A DNA stretch of 12,279 nucleotides from Roseovarius sp. UBA3070 (lineage in GTDB: Bacteria > Pseudomonadota > Alphaproteobacteria > Rhodobacterales > Rhodobacteraceae), in contig DFBW01000297.1 of assembly GCA_002366775.1 (NCBI GenBank), positions 1 through 12,279 on the forward strand, read 5' to 3'. The notes below the pieces were generated by a model. It was not told where the DNA came from. It did not search any database and saw only the letters and a program-made list of their open reading frames with translations. The position numbers and the translations under genes are program-made. This document shows, piece by piece, positions 6,752 to 12,279 of this stretch; position 1 is the first letter of the stretch; every line of letters starts with the position of its first letter.

Positions 6752-7286
6752 CACCCGAATTCATCGCCGCGTTCACGCATGGCACGCTTCATCGCGGTGG
6801 ACATAGGCCGGGGATGTGATCAGAGCGCCATAATGGGGTGCTTGGCCTTAGCTTTGTGGCAGAATTACAGAACCATACACAGATTTGCTGATCCGAAAAC
6901 ACGCGGCGCAAATCACCATGGTACCTGCCTTGAGCCGGGCAAAGGCCCCAACGTCCGACCCCTTTGTGAAATTGCAATCGCAAAGGCGCGGCGATGATGA
7001 TCAAGATAACGTGCCGGGTCATACCGCCCCTTCCAAGCAGTTCCGCATAGCTGCGAAACCAAGTTGTGATCACCGGGGAAATCACTCACCAATACTGATC
7101 AGTTGAAATACTAAAGTTTATTAAAATCATATGGGTGCACGCAGGCTGTCAACTCAAACGGTAACTTCTATGGGGGGCAAACAGACCTGCGCGTCTGCTC
7201 TGCATCGTTTCTTCTTCACAACGGCGCTTGACACCCTTAGGTCGGCCCTTCACCACTGATCGGAAATTCAGCAGGAGGCACCTTGC
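6752..7286. other. 535-bp intergenic region between plsY and gshA
   Basis: No convincing gene is seen. Short open frames occur on both strands (plus 6779-6997; minus 7085-6789, GTG start), but their proteins look like random sequence rich in Cys, Arg and Trp and match nothing I know. An AT-rich patch lies at 7101-7133. On the minus strand TTGACA (7152-7147) and TATGAT (7131-7126) are 15 bases apart, a possible promoter reading left toward the minus frame. On the plus strand TTGACA (7228-7233) could serve gshA, but no good -10 box follows it. The region may hold a small RNA or decayed sequence. Confidence 0.5.
7273..7278 (+). promoter_or_regulatory. Ribosome binding site of gshA
   Basis: AGGAGG lies eight bases before the ATG at 7287. 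It is a full Shine-Dalgarno match and settles the gshA start. Confidence 0.7.
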
Positions 7287-8657
7287 ATGTCGATCCCTCA
7301 ATCCGGTGGTGGCCCCATCGAAGATATGTCCCAACTGGCCGGTTATCTGGAAGACGGCTGCAAGCCCAAAGACGATTGGCGCATCGGTACCGAGCACGAG
7401 AAGTTCGGCTATTGCAAAGACACTCTCAAACCCATCCCCTATGAGGGAAAACGCTCGGTTCTGGCCGTGTTGGAAGGCCTGCGCGATGTGCACGGCTGGG
7501 CCCCGGTTGAGGAGGCCGGCAAGCTGATCGGGCTGGAGAAGGACGGGGCGAATGTTTCGCTTGAACCGGGCGGCCAGTTGGAGCTGTCTGGCGGGCCTCT
7601 GGAAACCATCCACGAGACCTGTGACGAGGTGAACACCCACCTGCGCGAGGTCAAGGATGTGGCCGACAAAGTGGGTGTCGGGTTCATCGGTCTTGGGGCG
7701 GCTCCGATCTGGTCGCATGAGGACATGGATCAGATGCCCAAGGGCCGCTACAAACTGATGACGGACTATATGGACCGCGTCGGCACCATGGGCAAATCCA
7801 TGATGTACCGGACCTGCACCGTTCAGGTGAACCTCGATTTCGGGTCCGAGGCCGACATGGTGCAAAAGCTGCGCGTGGCTTTGGCTCTGCAACCTGTGGC
7901 CACCGCGCTGTTCGCCAATTCACCGTTTTTTGATGGCAAACCCAATGGGCATAAATCCTGGCGCAGCCGGGTTTGGCGTGATCTGGACCCGGACCGCACA
8001 GGTATGTTGCCATTCGTGTTCGAAGACGGCTTTGGGTTTGAGGCATATGCCGAATATGCCCTCGATGTGCCGATGTATTTTGTGTATCGCAATGGCGAAT
8101 ATATCAATGCGCTGGGCATGTCGTTTCGTGATTTCCTGAAAGGCGAATTGCCCGCGTTACCCGGTGAAATGCCGACGCTTTCGGATTGGGCTGACCATCT
8201 GACAACGGCCTTTCCTGAGGCGCGGATCAAGAAGTTCATGGAGATGCGTGGTGCTGATGGTGGTCCGTGGCGCAGGCTCTGTGCGCTGCCCGCGTTCTGG
8301 ACCGGGCTGATGTATGATCAAAACAGTCTGGATGCCGCGTGGGATCTGGTCAAAGGCTGGGACGCTGAAACCCGTGAGGCGCTGCGCGTGGCCTCCTCAG
8401 AGCAGGCATTGCAGGCGCAGGTTGGCACTATCAATATGCATGATCTGGCGCGAGAGGCGCTCAATATTTCCGAGGCTGGCCTCAAGGCGCGTGCGCGTTC
8501 TGGTGCCGGTGGGATGGTGCCTGATGAAACCCATTTCCTGAACGCTTTGCGCGAAAGCATCGACAGCGGCAAAGTGCCTGCCGATGAGTTGCTGGAGCGG
8601 TACTACGGGGATTGGAATGGCGATCTGAGTCGGATATACGCCGAGTTTTCCTACTGA
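7287..8657 (+). CDS. gshA: Glutamate-cysteine ligase, plant/alphaproteobacterial type
   Basis: This 456-residue cytoplasmic enzyme makes gamma-glutamylcysteine from glutamate, cysteine and ATP, the rate-limiting step of glutathione synthesis. Visible motifs: WRIGTEHEKFGY (31-42), ANVSLEPGGQLELSGGPL (88-105) forming the glutamate/ATP-Mg site, YRTCTVQVNLDF (174-185), NSPFFDGKPNG (211-221), the MRGADGG motif (320-326), and the C-terminal IYAEFSY. These mark the GSH1 type shared by plants and alphaproteobacteria rather than the enterobacterial type. Length fits the family. A strong AGGAGG precedes the ATG. It stands alone, with gaps of over 400 bases on both sides, so it is probably monocistronic. 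An inverted repeat follows two bases after the stop. Confidence 0.96.
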   Translation: MSIPQSGGGPIEDMSQLAGYLEDGCKPKDDWRIGTEHEKFGYCKDTLKPIPYEGKRSVLAVLEGLRDVHGWAPVEEAGKLIGLEKDGANVSLEPGGQLELSGGPLETIHETCDEVNTHLREVKDVADKVGVGFIGLGAAPIWSHEDMDQMPKGRYKLMTDYMDRVGTMGKSMMYRTCTVQVNLDFGSEADMVQKLRVALALQPVATALFANSPFFDGKPNGHKSWRSRVWRDLDPDRTGMLPFVFEDGFGFEAYAEYALDVPMYFVYRNGEYINALGMSFRDFLKGELPALPGEMPTLSDWADHLTTAFPEARIKKFMEMRGADGGPWRRLCALPAFWTGLMYDQNSLDAAWDLVKGWDAETREALRVASSEQALQAQVGTINMHDLAREALNISEAGLKARARSGAGGMVPDETHFLNALRESIDSGKVPADELLERYYGDWNGDLSRIYAEFSY

Positions 8658-8658
8658 T

Positions 8659-8685
8659 GTAAGGTGGGGTTAAACTCCACCCTAC
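8659..8685 (+). repeat. Stem-loop after gshA, TAGGGTGG-type palindrome
   Basis: GTAAGGTGGGG (8659-8669) pairs with CTCCACCCTAC (8675-8685) around a 5-base loop TTAAA, giving nine Watson-Crick pairs, one G-U pair and one mismatch. It starts two bases after the gshA stop. No T run follows directly, so it may stabilise the 3' end of the mRNA, stop transcription weakly, or be a copy of a dispersed palindromic element. Confidence 0.55.
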
Positions 8686-8699
8686 GCCTGATTTATAAA
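8670..8699 (+). promoter_or_regulatory. Weak candidate promoter for a small RNA
   Basis: TATAAA (8694-8699) matches five of six -10 positions. The best upstream box is TTAAAC (8670-8675) at 18-base spacing, a poor -35. A start near 8706 would give a roughly 90-base RNA ending at the T tract at 8797. The assignment is weak. Confidence 0.25.
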
Positions 8700-8724
8700 G
8701 AGAAAAAGTTCTCACACCATCCGC

Positions 8725-8797
8725 AACAGGCGCTTTCAACCCGCAGGGCCAAAATGGCCCTTCGGGAAACGCCTGGCAATGCGCGCGCCTGTTTTTT
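8725..8797 (+). terminator. Structured terminator, possibly the 3' part of a small RNA
   Basis: AACAGGCGC (8725-8733) is perfectly complementary to GCGCCTGTT (8785-8793), and TTTTTT runs 8792-8797. Inside lies a second stem, CCCGCAGGGCCA (8740-8751) with TGGCCCTTCGGG (8755-8766), 11 of 12 positions paired around AAA. CAGGCG (8727-8732) can instead pair with CGCCTG (8770-8775), extending the inner stem, so two competing folds exist. As a terminator it could end transcription from gshA or from a small RNA starting near 8706. I do not recognise a known RNA family. Confidence 0.5.
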
Positions 8798-8871
8798 CCG
8801 TGGCCCGTCACAGCGACCAAGGCAGGCGCGTCATTTCAGCATACGGGGGGGTGTTGTGTGTTTCGGCCTTC

Positions 8872-8944
8872 GATCAGCACATTCAACAGATCAATCACAT
8901 AGCGGATTGAATTGATCACTCCGGGTGCCCCCTGTCGGCTGATC
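8872..8944. repeat. Nested inverted repeats GATCAGC/GCTGATC and GATCAAT/ATTGATC
   Basis: The outer arms GATCAGC (8872-8878) and GCTGATC (8938-8944) enclose the inner arms GATCAAT (8889-8895) and ATTGATC (8911-8917), all perfect over seven bases. They could form a branched hairpin in RNA or mark protein sites. Function is unknown. Confidence 0.4.
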
Positions 8945-9071
8945 TTGACCAGCTTCCAGCCCTGTAGTTATCTCAGCGAGGAATGCTCATTTGGTGTGAA
9001 ATCCGCATTTTGCACGCAACACGCCTATAGATTGCACATAACGTCCGAAAACCCAAAAAGGCCTGACCGAT

Positions 9072-9956
9072 ATGAAAATCGCCACTGCTGCTTATCCGCT
9101 TGATGCGTTGATCACCTGGGCAGATTACGCTGCCAAAATCGAATCGTGGGTAGGCGAAGCGGCCGGGCAGGGCGCTGAATTATTGTTGTTCCCCGAATAT
9201 GGCGCGATGGAATTGGCCATGTTGGATGGTCCCGAAGTGGCCGCGGATTTGGAGAGATCGCTCAGAGCGGTATCAAACCACATCAAGGATGCCGATGACC
9301 TGCATGCCGATCTGGCGGCCAAATATAATGTCCATATCTGCGCGGCCTCCGCTCCGGTTTATGATGATGCAATCAGCACACGTCCGGTCAATCGTGCACG
9401 GCTGTTTTCACCCACGGGTGGGCGTGGCCATCAGGACAAGCAGATCATGACGCGGTATGAGCGCACCCCGATGAATATGGCCCCTTGTCGGCCCCTAAAG
9501 CTCTTTGATACCTCCCTCGGGAAAATCGCCATACTTACTTGTTATGACAGTGAATTTCCTTTGCTGGGGCGGTTTGTTTCGCAGGCCGATTTGCTGTTGG
9601 TTCCGTCGTGCACCGAGGCACTCTCGGGCTATTGGCGGGTGCGCATCGGGGCCATGGCACGGGCGCTGGAAAATCAATGTGTGTCGGTCATGTCTTCGCT
9701 TGTGGGCAAGGCCGAATGGACAGATGTGGCCAGGGCAAACACCGGCATGGGCGGTATATTCGGCCCACCTGATACCGGGTTTCCCGACACAGGGGTGCTG
9801 GCTGAGGGGGCACTGAACCAGCCCGGCTGGACCTATGCCGAAGTTGATCTGGCGGCGATTGCGCATGTGCGTGCGGACGGCCGCGTGCTGAACCGAACCC
9901 ATTGGAATGAACAGCCAGAGGGTGTAACTCAGGTCACTACTCAGACATTGGGCTGA
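9072..9956 (+). CDS. Carbon-nitrogen hydrolase (nitrilase superfamily)
   Basis: This 294-residue protein is predicted to be a cytoplasmic amidase or omega-amidase-like enzyme that cleaves a carbon-nitrogen bond. The Glu-Lys-Cys triad is visible: E42 in LLLFPEYGA (37-45), K123 in HQDKQIMTRYE (120-130, with the supporting E130), and C157 in ILTCYDSEFPLLGR (154-167). The region AGQGAELLLFPE and the C-terminal DL-rich strand fit the alpha-beta-beta-alpha sandwich. The substrate cannot be read from sequence; the wider family includes Nit2-type and N-carbamoyl-type hydrolases. The start at 9072 is preceded by AAAAAGG at about 10 bases. It stands upstream of infA with a gap of 81 bases and does not seem coupled to it. 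Confidence 0.9.
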   Translation: MKIATAAYPLDALITWADYAAKIESWVGEAAGQGAELLLFPEYGAMELAMLDGPEVAADLERSLRAVSNHIKDADDLHADLAAKYNVHICAASAPVYDDAISTRPVNRARLFSPTGGRGHQDKQIMTRYERTPMNMAPCRPLKLFDTSLGKIAILTCYDSEFPLLGRFVSQADLLLVPSCTEALSGYWRVRIGAMARALENQCVSVMSSLVGKAEWTDVARANTGMGGIFGPPDTGFPDTGVLAEGALNQPGWTYAEVDLAAIAHVRADGRVLNRTHWNEQPEGVTQVTTQTLG

Positions 9957-9984
9957 TTATTCCCTTGAAAATTGGTAGAAATAG

Positions 9985-10014
9985 CGCCATTTAAGCGGCG
10001 TCCCGCAAATGGCG
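9985..10014 (+). repeat. Hairpin in the leader/promoter region of infA
   Basis: CGCCATTT (9985-9992) and AAATGGCG (10007-10014) form a perfect 8-bp stem around a 14-base GC-rich loop. It lies 24 bases upstream of the infA ATG. A possible -35 box TTGAAA (9965-9970) precedes it, and a weak -10 (CATTTA, 9988-9993) would fall within the left arm. It may act in regulation or as a weak end for the upstream transcript; no T tract follows. Confidence 0.45.
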
Positions 10015-10027
10015 GGGCGTGTAACAT

Positions 10028-10034
10028 AGGAGAG
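10028..10034 (+). promoter_or_regulatory. Ribosome binding site of infA
   Basis: AGGAGAG ends three bases before the ATG at 10038. It decides for this start over an in-frame ATG at 9972, which would add 22 residues not found in translation initiation factor IF-1. Confidence 0.65.
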
Positions 10035-10037
10035 ACC

Positions 10038-10256
10038 ATGGCCAAGGAAGAATTGCTCGAATTTCCCGGTGTCGTGAAGGAACTCCTGCCTAATGCGACG
10101 TTTCGGGTCGAGCTGGAAAACGGCCATGAGATCATCGCACATACGGCAGGCAAGATGCGCAAAAACCGCATCCGTGTTCTGGCTGGCGACAAGGTGCAAG
10201 TTGAAATGACACCGTATGATCTGACCAAGGGTCGGATCAACTATCGCTTCAAGTAA
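10038..10256 (+). CDS. infA: Translation initiation factor IF-1
   Basis: This 72-residue protein binds the A site of the 30S ribosomal subunit during initiation. It is a single S1/OB-fold domain with all hallmarks: [13 protein letters not shown] at the N-terminus, [15 protein letters not shown] (17-31), [19 protein letters not shown] (35-53) and the C-terminal [16 protein letters not shown]. Length is exact for the family. An in-frame upstream ATG at 9972 was rejected because the Shine-Dalgarno sequence and the family length point to 10038. maf follows after 24 bases, a common alphaproteobacterial order. Confidence 0.98.
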   Translation: MAKEELLEFPGVVKELLPNATFRVELENGHEIIAHTAGKMRKNRIRVLAGDKVQVEMTPYDLTKGRINYRFK

Positions 10257-10257
10257 G

Positions 10258-10273
10258 AGTGGGGTAACCCACT
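10258..10273 (+). repeat. Small hairpin with GUAA tetraloop between infA and maf
   Basis: AGTGGG (10258-10263) and CCCACT (10268-10273) pair around GTAA, a GNRA-type loop in RNA. It fills most of the 24-base gap and occupies the place of a maf ribosome site; no Shine-Dalgarno sequence is seen between it and the maf ATG. Confidence 0.45.
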
Positions 10274-10280
10274 GGCTGCT

Positions 10281-10859
10281 ATGAAGTTTATCCTCGGATC
10301 AGGCAGCCCGCGGCGGCAGGAATTACTGGCGCAAATCGGGGTTGTGGCGGATGATATTCGCCCGCCTGATATTGACGAGACCCCTGCAAAGGCTGAACTG
10401 CCGCGCCCGTATTGCGCCCGTATGGCGCGAGAAAAATCCCTGGCCATAAAGGCCGGTGCTGATGATATTGTGCTGGCCGCTGATACCACCGTGGCATTGG
10501 GCCGCCGGATCCTTGGCAAACCGGCGGATGCATCAGAAGCTGCGGCGTTCTTGCGGGCTATGTCGGGGCGGCGCCACAAGGTGATTACGGCTGTGGCCGT
10601 GCGCCGCGGCGTGCAGCTGTGGGAGCGTGACGTGGTCACCACAGTAAAGATGAAATCATTGTCAGATCAAGAGCTTGCAGCATATATCTCAACCGGAGAC
10701 TGGCAGGGCAAAGCAGGTGGATATGGTATTCAGGGGCCTGCAGGCGCTCTGATTCCCTGGATTCAGGGCTCTTTCACCGCAGTTGTAGGCCTGCCCCTGG
10801 CAGAAACTGCCGGGTTGCTATTGGCCGCAGGGTATCCATTGTACGGAGGTTCGCCATGA
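10281..10859 (+). CDS. maf: Maf-like nucleoside triphosphate pyrophosphatase (YhdE-like)
   Basis: This 192-residue cytoplasmic enzyme is predicted to hydrolyse dTTP/UTP and modified nucleotides to monophosphates, keeping the nucleotide pool clean. Seen motifs: [11 protein letters not shown] (6-16), DIDETPA (30-36), REKSLA (50-55), LAADTTV (65-71), LGKP (78-81), [14 protein letters not shown] (94-107), [10 protein letters not shown] (142-151) and [10 protein letters not shown] (164-173). The ADTT and GGYGIQG forms fit the YhdE (dTTP/UTP) group better than the YceF group; this subgroup call is inference. It lies 24 bases after infA with a small hairpin and no clear ribosome site between, and overlaps the RNase gene by ATGA (10856-10859). 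Confidence 0.94.
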   Translation: MKFILGSGSPRRQELLAQIGVVADDIRPPDIDETPAKAELPRPYCARMAREKSLAIKAGADDIVLAADTTVALGRRILGKPADASEAAAFLRAMSGRRHKVITAVAVRRGVQLWERDVVTTVKMKSLSDQELAAYISTGDWQGKAGGYGIQGPAGALIPWIQGSFTAVVGLPLAETAGLLLAAGYPLYGGSP

Positions 10860-11878
10860 AAGGCCGCCAGATTGCTCTCGATCATCTGAAAGGCACACAA
10901 GCGGCTGCGCTTTTGGTGGACGGCCGCCTGCAAGATCTGTTTATTGATACCGATCAACCCCGTCCCGGCACGATCTATCGCTCCATCGCCAACCGCCCGA
11001 TGAAAGGGCAGGGGGGGATGTTTGTCACTACCCCCGACGGCCCGGCATTTCTGCGCCAAATCAAAGGCTTATCCCCTGGTCAACCCATATTGGTGCAGGT
11101 CACGGGCTATGCCGAACCGGGCAAAGCCCTACCTGTCACGGCGCGCATTTTGTTCAAAAGTCGCTATGCTATTGTCACGCCTGAGGCGCCGGGGCTGAAT
11201 ATTTCGCGCTCTATCCGGGATGACGAACAACGTGACGCATTGCTGGCGATTGCGCATCAGGAAATGGGCGGCAGCGCCATGGGGTTGATCCTGCGGTCGG
11301 CCTGCGCGGCGGCGGAAGTGTCAGAAATCGAAGAAGATATTCGCGCTATGCATGATTTGGCGCAAGCGGTTCTCGCTGATGCGGTGGGCGACGAACCTGA
11401 AACCTTAACCGAAGGCGATGGCCCCCATGCTTTGGCGTGGCGAGATTGGTCAGATCCTGCGGATGTGTCCACCCAAGCGGGTTGTTTTGAGCATCTGAAC
11501 GTGTTGGATCAATTGGAGAATCTGACTTCAAGCCATGTGCCTTTGGGCAGCGCGTCGATGTTTATTGAGCCAACCCGCGCGTTGGTCGCAGTGGACGTGA
11601 ACACCGGCGGCGATACCTCTCCGGCTGCGGGGCTAAAGGCCAATCTGGCAGCGGCCAGAGATTTGCCGCGGCAACTGCGACTGCGGGGCCTGGGTGGGCA
11701 GATCACGTTGGATCTGGCGCCAATGGTGAAAAAGGATCGAAAAACCTTTGAAAGCACCCTGCGCGGGGCCTTGAAAAGCGATACTGTGGATACCGCGCTG
11801 GCTGGGTGGACACCGCTGGGGCATTTTGAATTGCAACGCAAACGCGACCGTATCCCATTGAAAGATTTGCTGAAATGA
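10856..11878 (+). CDS. Short ribonuclease E/G family protein without zinc-link
   Basis: This 340-residue homologue of RNase E/G is predicted to cut single-stranded RNA in rRNA/tRNA maturation and mRNA decay. An S1-like region spans about 35-100. The 5'-sensor motif GLILRSAC (143-150) keeps Arg147 but has Ser for the usual Thr. Both metal-binding Asp are kept: D247 in [11 protein letters not shown] (244-254) and D286 in ITLDLAPM (283-290). The protein ends soon after the [12 protein letters not shown] motif (324-335), before the CPxCxGxG zinc-link and the small dimerisation domain present in the ~490-residue E. coli RNase G. No frameshift is evident: the stop overlaps yacG as ATGA, so the short form looks native. 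Other such short homologues are commonly annotated as ribonuclease E/G or Rng, so I leave the symbol empty. Confidence 0.88.
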   Translation: MKGRQIALDHLKGTQAAALLVDGRLQDLFIDTDQPRPGTIYRSIANRPMKGQGGMFVTTPDGPAFLRQIKGLSPGQPILVQVTGYAEPGKALPVTARILFKSRYAIVTPEAPGLNISRSIRDDEQRDALLAIAHQEMGGSAMGLILRSACAAAEVSEIEEDIRAMHDLAQAVLADAVGDEPETLTEGDGPHALAWRDWSDPADVSTQAGCFEHLNVLDQLENLTSSHVPLGSASMFIEPTRALVAVDVNTGGDTSPAAGLKANLAAARDLPRQLRLRGLGGQITLDLAPMVKKDRKTFESTLRGALKSDTVDTALAGWTPLGHFELQRKRDRIPLKDLLK

Positions 11879-12066
11879 GCTGTCCTATTTGCCGCAAAGA
11901 GACCAATAAGGCGTTTCGTCCCTTTTGTTCAAAACGCTGTGCCGATCTGGACCTGGCCAAATGGTTTTCCGGCGATTATGCTGTACCGTCGTGCGATCCC
12001 GAAGATGCCGAACAAGCCATTGATGCGATTGAGAAACTGGCAGATGCACCACCCAAACTGCATTAA
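11875..12066 (+). CDS. yacG: DNA gyrase inhibitor / zinc-binding protein YacG
   Basis: This 63-residue protein carries a single four-Cys zinc site, CPIC (3-6) and FCSKRC (17-22), followed by the family signature ADLDLAKWFSGDY (23-35). In E. coli, YacG binds GyrB and blocks DNA gyrase. The C-terminal tail is acidic and helical (DPEDAEQAIDAIEKL), as usual. It overlaps the RNase gene by ATGA and is the last gene of the infA-maf-rng-yacG block. A T6 run (12071-12076) follows the stop, but the stem before it is poor. Confidence 0.94.
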   Translation: MSCPICRKETNKAFRPFCSKRCADLDLAKWFSGDYAVPSCDPEDAEQAIDAIEKLADAPPKLH

Positions 12067-12088
12067 GTCGTTTTTTGCCAAATCCCTC

Positions 12089-12117
12089 TGGACACATCGC
12101 CCCCCCTCGCCTAGAAC
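12089..12117 (+). promoter_or_regulatory. Promoter of tRNA-Phe
   Basis: TGGACA (12089-12094) and TAGAAC (12112-12117) are 17 bases apart, matching five and four of six consensus positions. A GC-rich stretch follows the -10 box, as in stable-RNA promoters under stringent control. The start would fall near 12124, about 26 bases before the mature tRNA. Confidence 0.5.
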
Positions 12118-12127
12118 GCCTGCACCC

Positions 12128-12143
12128 GAACGCCCATGCGTTC
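12128..12143 (+). repeat. Leader hairpin in front of tRNA-Phe
   Basis: GAACGC (12128-12133) and GCGTTC (12138-12143) pair perfectly around CCAT. It ends six bases before the tRNA 5' end, so it lies in the part of the precursor removed by RNase P. Confidence 0.45.
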
Positions 12144-12149
12144 TCCCGT

Positions 12150-12224
12150 GCCCGGGTAGCTCAGGGGTAGAGCAGTGGATTGAAAATCCTCGTGTCGGTT
12201 GTTCGATTCCGCCCCCGGGCACCA
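12150..12224 (+). tRNA. tRNA-Phe (anticodon GAA), CCA encoded
   Basis: A complete cloverleaf can be drawn. The acceptor stem is GCCCGGG (12150-12156) with CCCGGGC (12214-12220), all seven pairs perfect. The D stem is GCTC/GAGC (12159-12162, 12170-12173). The anticodon stem is GTGGA/TCCTC with loop TTGAAAA and anticodon GAA at 12182-12184. The T loop is TTCGATT (12202-12208). A discriminator A and an encoded CCA follow (12221-12224). The anticodon stem has one T-T mismatch. The T stem GGTTG/CCGCC has a T-G wobble and a T-C mismatch (12200 with 12210), which is unusual. It is transcribed from its own predicted promoter after yacG. Confidence 0.93.
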
Positions 12225-12279
12225 CTTTCCAAAAACAAGTAGTTGCTTTGTAAAGAAAATTCGGTTATATGCCATTTTC

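Larger units (their letters stand above)
8658..9071. other. 414-bp intergenic region with several inverted repeats
   Basis: The region holds an 11-bp hairpin just after gshA (8659-8685), a long hairpin with T tract (8725-8797), and nested inverted repeats based on GATC-containing arms (8872-8944). On the minus strand a 43-codon stretch between stops (about 8968 to 8840) reads like a helical peptide (NSIRYVIDLLNVLIEG) with no start or ribosome site that I trust, so a gene remnant is possible. No clear promoter for the next gene was found, though TATAGA occurs at 9026-9031 without a -35 box at suitable spacing. Confidence 0.5.

Noticed and set aside
7228..7260. TTGACA as the gshA promoter
   Set aside because: The -35 box is perfect but no acceptable -10 hexamer lies 16-18 bases downstream (CACCAC region), so I do not call a promoter.
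7149..7892. 247-codon minus-strand frame opposite gshA
   Set aside because: It is opposite the well-conserved part of gshA, and the protein matches no family that I know.
8945..8974. TTGACC with GTTATC as promoter of the carbon-nitrogen hydrolase
   Set aside because: The -10 match is poor and the start would leave a leader of about 90 bases; evidence is too weak.
12042..12076. Rho-independent terminator after yacG
   Set aside because: The T6 run is present, but the ATGCA/TGCAT stem is only five pairs, has a 10-base loop and lies seven bases from the T run.
12225..12279. Terminator or attachment site after tRNA-Phe
   Set aside because: Only an imperfect ACAAG/CTTTGT stem without a T run is seen, and no repeat of the tRNA 3' end or integrase gene occurs in the window.

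Overview
The window looks like chromosomal DNA of an alphaproteobacterium, most likely a Rhodobacterales (Roseobacter-type) species. This rests on recognised protein families and gene order, not on a database search: a plant/alphaproteobacterial-type glutamate-cysteine ligase, the infA-maf-RNase E/G-yacG order, a typical alphaproteobacterial tRNA-Phe, and moderately high GC throughout. It is mostly core housekeeping sequence. I see no phage, insertion sequence, CRISPR array or integrase.

Layout. (1) Positions 1-2709 are all on the minus strand. In transcription order they hold a compact set: a family-4-like uracil-DNA glycosylase, a calcineurin-like metallophosphoesterase and moaB. After a 97-bp gap comes the 5' part of an HlyD-type efflux adaptor that runs off the left edge. 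(2) A divergent 140-bp intergenic region carries a good pyrB promoter. (3) Positions 2850-6751 hold five plus-strand genes, every neighbour pair overlapping by 1-4 bases: pyrB, a C-terminally membrane-anchored acidic protein, a two-helix membrane protein with a PH-like domain, a dihydroorotase homologue (pyrC-like) and plsY. (4) A 535-bp gap without a convincing gene precedes gshA (7287-8657). (5) A 414-bp gap holds two strong inverted repeats, one of which ends in a T tract (terminator or small RNA). (6) Positions 9072-11878 hold a nitrilase-family hydrolase, infA, maf and a short RNase E/G, followed by yacG to 12066; maf, rng and yacG are joined by ATGA overlaps. (7) A tRNA-Phe gene with its own promoter closes the window.

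How the genes relate. The pyrB cluster joins pyrimidine synthesis (aspartate transcarbamoylase), phospholipid synthesis (PlsY) and two uncharacterised membrane proteins. The main point of interest is that its dihydroorotase homologue lacks the metal-binding HxH pair and the catalytic Asp. It is probably a non-catalytic partner of PyrB, like PyrC' of pseudomonads, and the cell should then need a true dihydroorotase elsewhere. The infA-maf-rng-yacG block links translation initiation, nucleotide-pool sanitation, RNA decay and gyrase control. The short RNase E/G ends where the zinc-link would normally start. The uracil-DNA glycosylase lacks most of the Fe-S cysteines expected of family 4.
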